DNA of 6,258 nt from Halobacteriovoraceae bacterium (GTDB lineage Bacteria > Bdellovibrionota > Bacteriovoracia > Bacteriovoracales > Bacteriovoracaceae). The notes beneath the pieces were generated by a model. It ran no database searches. It was not told the origin of the DNA and saw only the letters and a program-made list of their open reading frames with translations. How positions within the stretch are numbered: the stretch's first letter is position 1; every line of letters starts with the position of its first letter. Shown one piece after another: positions 1-5,050 of this stretch. Made by a program: the position numbers and the translations under genes. The stretch is taken from the NCBI GenBank assembly GCA_018663815.1, contig JABJPQ010000195.1, positions 1 to 6,258 on the forward strand, written 5' to 3'.

Positions 1-1011
1 ATTTTTAACAATATCAGTTAGTTTCATATAATATGGAAAACTAATTTTAACAGGATGTTTTTCTGATTCGTAAGTGTTGAATCGAAGATACTTATTATTT
101 AATTTCTCTAAATCTGCAAGTGAAGAGTTTAAGTCATCATTTGTAGATGAACCAGCACCTTGCTTAAAGTTGATTAAGCCTTGTAGCGACTGAACATAAA
201 GAAGTGTCCATCTAACTTGACGTCTATACTCATGAATACCTTCTTGTAGTGCAGACATGTCATATTCTGTGCGTGAAACCTTCTTAATCATATTTTGTAT
301 TCTTTTAATGACAAATTTCTTATCTTTTTTATACTTCATCCATTTTACTTCACTCATAATTTCAATAAATGATTGGACACCGTCATTACGATCTCCACTT
401 TGGGACCATTCATTTTGTAACTCTCGTTTTAACGAGTCTTTAAAGTGTTCAGCTTCTTTTTCAATATAAGGGATGACAGAACTTTGATCAGCACCGATTG
501 TTTTTGCGAACTTTAGAAACGCCATCTTTTCACTGTATTTTCCAATGGCATCTTCAAGACCTTTGATCTTTAACATCAGTTGTTCAAAGAGTTGTGCATT
601 CTTATTTTTTTGTTTTTTATAAATACGAATAAGGGCCTGGAGACGAAATAAGTCGTTTCTTGTGTCACTACTTATTAGAACGTCAATCAGCTCATCGATA
701 TCATTATTCATCTCTAAAATTTTAGCTAAATGTGCAAGGGGAAGGTGAAAGCGCTCGGCAGATCTTTTTGGTTTCTTTTCGATGTCATACTTATCTAGCA
801 CTGAAAGAAGTTCTTTTTCTTCATACGATAGTGGCTTTCTTTTGTATTGAGCATAGACTTCCTCAGCAGTTAGAAGTCTGTCTTCTGATGGGAGAGATGA
901 AATTACTCTAGAAGCGTGACTATCATTTTTGTCGTTATAACTCTTATTTAAACTACTACAGCCGACAAAGAGCAGAGTGATTGTCATAGAGCAAATAAAT
1001 AAAAGTTTCAT
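1..1011 (-). CDS. Putative helical lipoprotein, N-terminal part (runs off left edge)
   Basis: Reading the minus strand from the ATG at 1011 gives 337 codons with no stop before the window edge, so the C-terminus is missing. An AAGGA ribosome-binding site (1019-1023) lies 7 nt before the start. The protein begins MKLLF and has a short hydrophobic segment ending in a lipobox FVGC, predicting lipidation at Cys18 after signal peptidase II cleavage. The position after the Cys is Ser, so by the E. coli sorting rule it would go to the outer membrane. The rest is rich in Lys, Glu and Leu, has no further membrane segment, and looks mostly alpha-helical. At residues 259-268 the sequence IHEYRRQVRW resembles the first helix of CHAD domains (HxxR...R pattern, polyphosphate-binding helical bundles). 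That resemblance is tentative. Function unknown. It is divergent from the gene at 1104 across a 92-bp gap. Confidence 0.85.
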   Translation of the reverse strand, partial: MKLLFICSMTITLLFVGCSSLNKSYNDKNDSHASRVISSLPSEDRLLTAEEVYAQYKRKPLSYEEKELLSVLDKYDIEKKPKRSAERFHLPLAHLAKILEMNNDIDELIDVLISSDTRNDLFRLQALIRIYKKQKNKNAQLFEQLMLKIKGLEDAIGKYSEKMAFLKFAKTIGADQSSVIPYIEKEAEHFKDSLKRELQNEWSQSGDRNDGVQSFIEIMSEVKWMKYKKDKKFVIKRIQNMIKKVSRTEYDMSALQEGIHEYRRQVRWTLLYVQSLQGLINFKQGAGSSTNDDLNSSLADLEKLNNKYLRFNTYESEKHPVKISFPYYMKLTDIVKN

Positions 1012-1103
1012 AAGTATTTCCTTGTTTTTATCGTCTTTTCAGTGTGTTGGCTTGTCTGCCCCTCGAAACTTTACTTTGCTTAAAAAACATCTAAGCTTAA
1101 ATT

Positions 1104-1667
1104 ATGAAAAAAAATATTTATGCTTTTATTTGTATCATTTTACCCCAATACACTCTAGCAAGCACTTTGTTCCTTCCTTCTCATATTATGGAGGTCGTTA
1201 CAGATTCTCAATACAATTCTACGGGAGTAGATACTATTTATAGGGCCATCGTTTTTTCTGATGGTAAGGAGGGAGCAGTCTCTATTGGTATTGAAAAATA
1301 CCAACGAGGTGAATACGGAAGCCCTGATAAGGTCCTTATTCAAAAGAAACTAATAACATCCAATATAAAAGGTTTTAGGAAGCTAATCGGTACAATTGCA
1401 AAAACGTCAGTCGAGGCCACTTATGGGTGTTGCCGTCCAACAGCTTTGAAGTGGACAAAAAATAATGTGCTAGAGTTCAGTTTAAAGTATGAAAAGAGAG
1501 TCTTTGATAGAGGCTTTGATGTTGTTGATGGAAAAAAAGTCGCTATCGCACAATATTCACATACTGAAGTCTCTACCTTCAATTGCTCTACGGCCTCCTT
1601 GTCTACAGCGATTAATACTGATGCAAGGTGTAGTAGGGTCAACTTTCAAAAGCTTAAAAAAGAGTAA
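1104..1667 (+). CDS. Small secreted protein of unknown family
   Basis: 187 residues. The N-terminus (MKKN, then a hydrophobic run to about residue 19) is a typical Sec signal peptide with a probable signal peptidase I site near TLA|S, residues 17-20. There is no lipobox cysteine, so the mature protein should be periplasmic or secreted. It has four cysteines (109, 110, 161, 176), suggesting disulfides, with the adjacent pair in the motif TYGCCRPTALKW (106-117). I do not recognise the family. The start is chosen because it gives the complete signal peptide. There is no convincing Shine-Dalgarno in the 20 nt before it, unlike the purine-rich sites of most other genes here. A weak promoter candidate is TTGGCT (1047-1052), 17 bp, TTTACT (1070-1075), with 4 of 6 consensus matches in each box. 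The gene is followed by 144 bp with no clear terminator. Confidence 0.8.
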   Translation: MKKNIYAFICIILPQYTLASTLFLPSHIMEVVTDSQYNSTGVDTIYRAIVFSDGKEGAVSIGIEKYQRGEYGSPDKVLIQKKLITSNIKGFRKLIGTIAKTSVEATYGCCRPTALKWTKNNVLEFSLKYEKRVFDRGFDVVDGKKVAIAQYSHTEVSTFNCSTASLSTAINTDARCSRVNFQKLKKE

Positions 1668-1811
1668 GTAGAATATTGAGTTAGAGGTTTTTGAAGACGA
1701 ATCTTTCTAGATAGTTTCACTCAGATTCTGCAAATTATTCCAATCGAATAAAATTTCTTTATAACATGATAACCTTTCCTAATATGTAATTTATAATTAA
1801 AAGGAATCACA

Positions 1812-2537
1812 ATGAAAGCTTTATCACTTACACTCTTATTGTCCATAGTTCTATCAGTATCATCTTGTAAAAAAGATGATGATAATAACGATAGTGGTGG
1901 TGGAGGTACTGCAGCTTTTACACCAATACCCACAAAGTTTCTTGGAGAGTGGATAAGAGATGATTTAACTCCTTCAAGTCAATGCGAAACGAATTATGAT
2001 GTCGATGGAAGTGGTTCTTCCTCTGCCAGTGAGTCTCAGACAGCGATACTTAATGTGACAGCATCCACAGATACGAATGGATTGCAATACGGTTGGTATA
2101 TGTTTACTGGAAGTGGTTCTTGTGATTTTTCTCAAGCACAGTTTACAGACATGATAACTCACTCAGACATCAGTATTATTTCAGAGACAACAGATACAAT
2201 TATTTTGAAAGCAAAAATTGCTACGAGTATTCGGCGAATTTCATTTTCAGGAGTGCTTACTCTTCTTAATGCTTATAATAGTAATAACGGTGCTTGTGGA
2301 AAATCCAACTGGGCCCTACATGACACAAACTCATCAGATTTTTTAAGTGGGTGTGGTGTTGTTGGAGGTGAAGATGGCATGGATGATTTTAAATTTGCAG
2401 GTGCAAGCTTTGCAGTTAATCAATACTTATATTGGAAATTGGTAAATGTGGATAGTACTCATATGACCTTTGCTGCAAGTACTGACAATGGGGCGACTTA
2501 CGGCTCAGCAAGTTCTCTTTTTTTGAAAACACCCTAG
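1812..2537 (+). CDS. Putative outer-membrane lipoprotein of unknown family
   Basis: 241 residues. The signal peptide ends in a good lipobox, VSSC (16-19), so Cys19 should be lipidated. The residue after it is Lys, which by the E. coli rule favours outer-membrane sorting. A flexible acidic and glycine-rich linker follows (KKDDDNNDSGGGG, 20-32). The rest (about 40-241) is rich in Ser, Thr, Gly and aromatic residues and looks beta-strand-rich. It starts with TKFLGEWIRDD (41-51), reminiscent of the first strand of small beta-barrel lipoproteins, though no family can be assigned. Cysteines 58, 104, 162 and 181 could form two disulfides after export. An AAGGA ribosome-binding site at 1801-1805 sits 6 nt before the ATG. 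A possible -10 box, TATAAC (1760-1765), has no good -35. The TATAAT at 1792-1797 is too close to the start to serve unless the mRNA is leaderless. Confidence 0.85.
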   Translation: MKALSLTLLLSIVLSVSSCKKDDDNNDSGGGGTAAFTPIPTKFLGEWIRDDLTPSSQCETNYDVDGSGSSSASESQTAILNVTASTDTNGLQYGWYMFTGSGSCDFSQAQFTDMITHSDISIISETTDTIILKAKIATSIRRISFSGVLTLLNAYNSNNGACGKSNWALHDTNSSDFLSGCGVVGGEDGMDDFKFAGASFAVNQYLYWKLVNVDSTHMTFAASTDNGATYGSASSLFLKTP

Positions 2538-2557
2538 TTAAAAAAATAAAACGAATT

Positions 2558-2581
2558 AGCTCCCTATATTTTATGGGAGCT
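2558..2581. terminator. Hairpin after the lipoprotein gene, possible terminator
   Basis: A perfect 7-bp inverted repeat (AGCTCCC / GGGAGCT) with a 10-nt AT loop, beginning 21 nt after the TAG stop of the gene ending at 2537. On the plus strand it is preceded by an A-tract and not followed by T residues, so it is not a canonical intrinsic terminator in that direction. Read on the minus strand, it is followed after 6 nt by a long T-rich run (the complement of 2538-2551), so it could stop antisense transcription. Confidence 0.45.
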
Positions 2582-2661
2582 GTGCGTTCTGCGTAGTCAA
2601 CTGAGATTGTCGAAAGCTATTTGAACTAAATTTCCATTATAAAAAAATAATCCGTATCCTT

Positions 2662-2690
2662 TTTACATCGAGATTCGTCTTACTTATAAA
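2662..2690 (+). promoter_or_regulatory. Sigma-70-like promoter for the sigma factor / VOC pair
   Basis: A -35 box TTTACA (2662-2667) and a -10 box TATAAA (2685-2690) are separated by exactly 17 bp, each with 5 of 6 consensus matches. Transcription would start near 2697, giving a short leader that still contains the AGGGGAG ribosome-binding site at 2701-2707. This is the best promoter match found in the window. It suggests the sigma factor is transcribed by the housekeeping polymerase. A second, self-recognised promoter cannot be excluded. Confidence 0.55.
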
Positions 2691-2715
2691 GGATTATAAA
2701 AGGGGAGATAATCAT

Positions 2716-3669
2716 ATGGGTAATATTAAGTCAGAAATTTGTAAAAAAAAGAGAAATAGTCGAAATGAGTTTTTGGAAATGATTGGACCTTATAGAGCAG
2801 ATTTATATTTGTTTTGTAGGAAATTAACCAACAGTCCGTGGGATGCTGAGGATCTGGCACAAGAAACGATTATGAGGGCAGACATCAGGCTTAGTGATAC
2901 TCATTTTGGTGTTGAAAATATCAAGTCTTATCTGTTTAAGATGGCATCAAATCAATGGATTGATTGGTGCAGACGCTCAAAGGTTATGGTTAGTGTCGAT
3001 AATATTCCTGAGACGCCTGTTTACATGAATCCTCAATTTGAAGTTAAAGAGGCATTGAGTTCGCTTATATATTATCTTCCACCTAAGGAAAGGGTAGCGA
3101 TTGTTTTAAAAGATATTTTTGATTTCAAAATAGATGAAATTAAAGATGTTATGGAAACAACTACTGGTGCTGTAAAATCAGCTCTTCACCGAGGAAGAGA
3201 AAAGATGGTGCTGATTAAAGAAAAAAGCTCTCGCAATATTGAACCAAAAATTAATCAAGAGCATAAAGAAGTTGTTAATAAGGCCGTTGATTTTTTTAAT
3301 AAAAGAGATATTAATGGCTTTTGCAACTTATTACTTAGTAATGCTACCGGTAACGCTTATGGATGTTTTCTTGAATCAAGCGCAGCAGAAATTAAAAAAG
3401 GCAGTATTTTTCATACTATCAATCAACCAGATGGAACACCTCAACCTAAGGAAATGCGCGCTGAGTGTGTGGAGCTTTATGGCGAAAATCTATTTATCTT
3501 ATGGGTTGAGGACAAACTTGAAGATATTTGGAGAATTCAAATTGAAGAAGGACAAATTTCCCGGTTTGATTGTTATTACTGTTGTCCAAAAGTACTTGCA
3601 GAAGTTGCAAAGCTATTAGGTGCCAAGTCTAATGATCATGGTTACTATTATGAGGATAAGAGGAGCTAA
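2716..3669 (+). CDS. ECF-type RNA polymerase sigma factor with C-terminal regulatory-type extension
   Basis: 317 residues, well above the 160-200 of a minimal ECF sigma factor. Sigma region 2 spans about 20-88, with the core-binding DAEDLAQETIMRA stretch (43-55) and the -10-recognition helix KSYLFKMASNQWIDWCRR (70-87). Region 4 spans about 107-165, with LPPKERVAIVLKDIF (121-135) and a helix-turn-helix ending in TGAVKSALHRGREKM (150-164). The tail, about 180-305, begins VVNKAVDFFNKRDINGFCNLL (187-207), typical of SnoaL/NTF2-like extensions on ECF41- or SigG/SigJ-like factors. It ends with a Cys-rich CYYCCPKVLAEVAKLLG (286-302). In such families the tail modulates sigma activity, replacing a separate anti-sigma factor, and none is encoded nearby. 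The exact ECF group cannot be set by eye. The start is supported by AGGGGAG 8 nt upstream. It is likely co-transcribed with the VOC gene 32 bp downstream. Confidence 0.9.
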   Translation: MGNIKSEICKKKRNSRNEFLEMIGPYRADLYLFCRKLTNSPWDAEDLAQETIMRADIRLSDTHFGVENIKSYLFKMASNQWIDWCRRSKVMVSVDNIPETPVYMNPQFEVKEALSSLIYYLPPKERVAIVLKDIFDFKIDEIKDVMETTTGAVKSALHRGREKMVLIKEKSSRNIEPKINQEHKEVVNKAVDFFNKRDINGFCNLLLSNATGNAYGCFLESSAAEIKKGSIFHTINQPDGTPQPKEMRAECVELYGENLFILWVEDKLEDIWRIQIEEGQISRFDCYYCCPKVLAEVAKLLGAKSNDHGYYYEDKRS

Positions 3670-3701
3670 TAAAGCTAGAAAGTTTAAAATATGAGGTCTA
3701 A

Positions 3702-3941
3702 ATGCAAGCGGCTCGAATTTATTATATAGAGATTCCTGCTCCTGATATTGAAAAGGCAGATAAATTCTATCATTCAATTTTATATATTAAAGTCGAAAAT
3801 ATAAATGAAACACTAAATGTGATTAAAGCGCAGGGTGGTGAAGTTCTCTTGAGTAAAGAGGAAATTGGTGGTGGTTATGGGTTTTCAGCAACCTTTAAAG
3901 ACCCAAATGGAAATCACCTTGGTTTATGGTGTGAAAATTAG
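3702..3941 (+). CDS. Short VOC-family (glyoxalase/bleomycin-resistance fold) protein, internally deleted
   Basis: 79 residues, against about 110-130 for a normal single VOC module. The N-terminus, IYYIEIPAPDIEKADKFYHS (6-25), matches the usual first strand and helix. The C-terminal half has the normal order of late elements: a YIKVENINETLNVIKAQGG strand and helix (28-46), then a final strand block with FKDPNGNHLGLW (65-76). The central strands, roughly 35-45 residues that normally follow the FY motif and carry part of the active site, are absent without a frameshift, so an in-frame deletion is inferred. It may be a non-catalytic remnant, a binding protein or a decaying gene. A stop codon directly precedes the ATG in frame, and a weak AGG (3694-3696) lies 5 nt upstream, fixing the start. 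It follows the sigma gene by 32 bp on the same strand and probably belongs to its operon. Confidence 0.8.
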   Translation: MQAARIYYIEIPAPDIEKADKFYHSILYIKVENINETLNVIKAQGGEVLLSKEEIGGGYGFSATFKDPNGNHLGLWCEN

Positions 3942-3965
3942 AAATAGAAATTGTTCTTTTGAAGA

Positions 3966-3994
3966 AAGAAAGCCACTTGTTAGGTGGCTTTCTT
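3966..3994. terminator. Strong intrinsic terminator between convergent genes
   Basis: A perfect 11-bp inverted repeat (AAGAAAGCCAC / GTGGCTTTCTT) with a 7-nt loop TTGTTAG, starting 24 nt after the VOC stop codon. On the plus strand it is followed by a T-rich tail to about 4012 that includes a run of eight T. On the minus strand it lies 25 nt past the stop of the lysine-rich gene and is followed by a shorter T-rich stretch. It can therefore serve both convergent genes, best in the plus direction. Confidence 0.85.
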
Positions 3995-4019
3995 AATATT
4001 TTGATTTTTTTTAGCTATT

Positions 4020-4484
4020 TTATTTTTTCTGGCCTTTTTTCTGACCTTTTTTCTTGGCTTTATTTTTCTTTTTCTTCTCAGCCTTCTTCTTTTTTGCTTT
4101 TTTCTTCTCAGCTTTTTTCTTTTTTGCTTTTTTCTTTTCAGCTTTCTTCTTTTCAGCTTTCTTCATCTTAGCTACTGCTTTTTCAGCTACCGTACTCTCA
4201 ACAACTGCTTTAGTGGCAATAGTTTTTGGTGTGACTTTTTTAGCAACTTTTTTTGTTGCAGTTTTCTTAGCAACTTTCTTTGCTACAGTTTTCTTAGCAA
4301 CTTTCTTTGCTACTGTTTTCTTAGCAACTTTCTTTGTTGCAGTTTTCTTAGCAACTTTCTTTGCGACTGTTTTCTTAGCTACTTTTTTTGCGACTGTTTT
4401 CTTAGCTACTTTTTTTGTTGCAGTTTTCTTAGCAACTTTCTTTGTTGCAGTTTTCTTAGCTACTTTCTTCTTTGCTACTGTCAT
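4020..4484 (-). CDS. Histone H1-like lysine-rich repeat protein
   Basis: 154 residues, 72 of them Lys (about 47%), with Ala, Val and Thr making up most of the rest and no Arg, aromatic, Cys or Leu residues. After a short start (MTVAKK), residues 7-87 are nine 9-residue repeats of type KVAKKTATK or KVAKKTVAK, the last one KVAKKVTPK. A less repetitive linker (88-106) follows. The tail (107-154) is built of KAEKKK and AKKKK blocks and ends in GQKKGQKK. This composition matches bacterial H1-like proteins (chlamydial Hc2-like, AlgP-like, KAAK-tail proteins), which bind DNA through their charge and compact or organise the nucleoid. Specific DNA sites are not expected. A strong AGGGGAG ribosome-binding site (4490-4496) lies 5 nt before the ATG, supporting real expression. 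The opposite-strand reading frame across it is a Phe/Ala-rich shadow. No clear promoter was found upstream. Confidence 0.85.
   Translation of the reverse strand: MTVAKKKVAKKTATKKVAKKTATKKVAKKTVAKKVAKKTVAKKVAKKTATKKVAKKTVAKKVAKKTVAKKVAKKTATKKVAKKVTPKTIATKAVVESTVAEKAVAKMKKAEKKKAEKKKAKKKKAEKKKAKKKKAEKKKKNKAKKKGQKKGQKK
4071..4160 (-). repeat. Three 30-bp repeats in the lysine-rich C-terminal tail
   Basis: The units 4071-4100, 4101-4130 and 4131-4160 share a 30-bp period. The first two are nearly identical and the third has diverged in its second half. They encode ten-residue blocks of the AEKKKAKKKK kind. The period differs from the 27-bp repeats of the N-terminal part, so the two arrays arose separately. 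Confidence 0.7.
4224..4466 (-). repeat. Nine tandem 27-bp repeats inside the lysine-rich gene
   Basis: The stretch divides exactly into nine 27-bp units, each encoding a 9-residue KVAKK-type block. Calling units with TAT 'A' and units with TVA 'B', the coding order is A A B B A B B A followed by one divergent VTP unit. This gives a higher-order 81-bp ABB period. The two B units of each pair differ by one base (4278-4304 vs 4305-4331, and 4359-4385 vs 4386-4412), and two A units (4251-4277 and 4413-4439) are identical. This indicates recent unit duplication or conversion. Confidence 0.9.
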
Positions 4485-4648
4485 TTTAACTCCCCTACGT
4501 AATGTCTTCTATTGTCTCTAAAAAATTAAATGAGGTGGGAAGAATACATGATTTAGATGGTGAATAAAAGGTAATTTGTCTCATATAAGTTGTTAAGTAT
4601 GATCATCTATAACGTTATTCTTCAGAGCGCGGTAACTACTGGGCCGCA

Positions 4649-4883
4649 TTAGGCATTAGGAACAAGAGTCAGTTCAAAATTGTCATGTTAACCCTCTTTG
4701 CATTTACGCTTATCATCTTTGTTATTTATTTTTTCTTTAGGATATACTTTATCAATTCTATAGCACGTACCAGGTTCAAATAATACTTCATTTTTATTTT
4801 GGTTCAGCTACCCAGCTGACAATACTTGAGGGAGTGATACCAAAAAACTTGGGTGTGGATTTGAAGAGGGGGAGGTCTAAAAG
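4649..4883 (-). pseudogene. Possible decayed gene fragment, unknown family
   Basis: On the minus strand, 4883-4794 reads LLDLPLFKSTPKFFGITPSS and continues to SWVAEPK before a stop. Shifting by one frame, 4807-4649 continues with QNKNEVLFEPGTCYRIDKVY and then PKEKINNKDDKRKCKEG, an in-frame TAA at 4688-4690, and HDNFELTLVPNA before the next stop at 4649. The amino-acid composition of both pieces looks protein-like, and they overlap at the point where one frameshift would join them. The natural reading is the C-terminal part of a lost gene with one frameshift and one stop. There is no visible start or ribosome-binding site. The family is not recognised. The alternative is chance, since random AT-rich DNA can give short open stretches. 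Confidence 0.4.
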
Positions 4884-4993
4884 TTAAATATTTATATGAA
4901 TAATCATTGGTGTTGAATTGTGATGCGGAGTGTGGTGTCTTGTGTCTAACTTAAGATATTCATGAATAACGGATGGACTATGCCATTACTTTA

Positions 4994-4999
4994 TATAAT
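4994..4999 (+). promoter_or_regulatory. Possible -10 box for the S41 peptidase-like gene
   Basis: A perfect TATAAT lies 51 nt before the start codon at 5051, which would give a leader of about 45 nt containing the GGGAG ribosome-binding site. No matching -35 hexamer was found 16-18 bp upstream and there is no extended -10 TG, so this is a weak call in AT-rich DNA. Confidence 0.3.
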
Positions 5000-5050
5000 T
5001 TATTTGAACAGCTTAATTCTTTATGCTACGAACCATCAAAGGGAGAAATT

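Larger units (their letters stand above)
4497..5050. other. 554-bp gap without an intact gene
   Basis: No intact open frame with a ribosome-binding site was found on either strand. The left part (4497-4648) shows nothing recognisable beyond AT-rich sequence that should hold the promoter of the lysine-rich gene. The middle carries a probable decayed minus-strand gene (4649-4883). The right part (4884-5050) is an AT-rich leader with a -10-like box before the peptidase gene. No tRNA or insertion-sequence ends were recognised. Confidence 0.6.

Noticed and set aside
977..1243. 88-codon plus-strand frame overlapping both the minus-strand lipoprotein start and the secreted protein gene
   Set aside because: It overlaps two better-supported genes, crosses the divergent promoter region and has no ribosome-binding site.
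1699..1728. GAATCT / AGATTC inverted repeat after the 187-residue protein gene
   Set aside because: Only a 6-bp stem with an 18-nt loop and no T-tract, so it is too weak to call a terminator.
2743..2750. Run of eight A near the start of the sigma gene, forming an A-AAA-AAG slippery-type site in frame
   Set aside because: A-runs are common in this AT-rich DNA (another follows the ATG at 1104). No stimulatory stem-loop or useful alternative frame product was seen.
3239..3619. 126-codon plus-strand frame inside the sigma factor gene
   Set aside because: It overlaps the well-supported sigma factor in another frame, has no ribosome-binding site and shows no recognisable domain.
4054..4521. Long plus-strand open frame rich in Phe and Ala opposite the lysine-rich gene
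   Set aside because: It is the mirror of AAA/AAG-rich codons on the minus strand. It has no ribosome-binding site and its composition is implausible, while the minus-strand frame has AGGGGAG and a known protein type.
4770..4790. GGTTCAAAT, like a tRNA T-loop
   Set aside because: The flanking bases do not form a T-stem and no acceptor or anticodon arm is found around it.
4957..4968. 12-bp perfect palindrome TATTCATGAATA upstream of the S41 peptidase-like gene
   Set aside because: About one or two such palindromes are expected by chance in a window this size, and there is no second copy to mark an operator.
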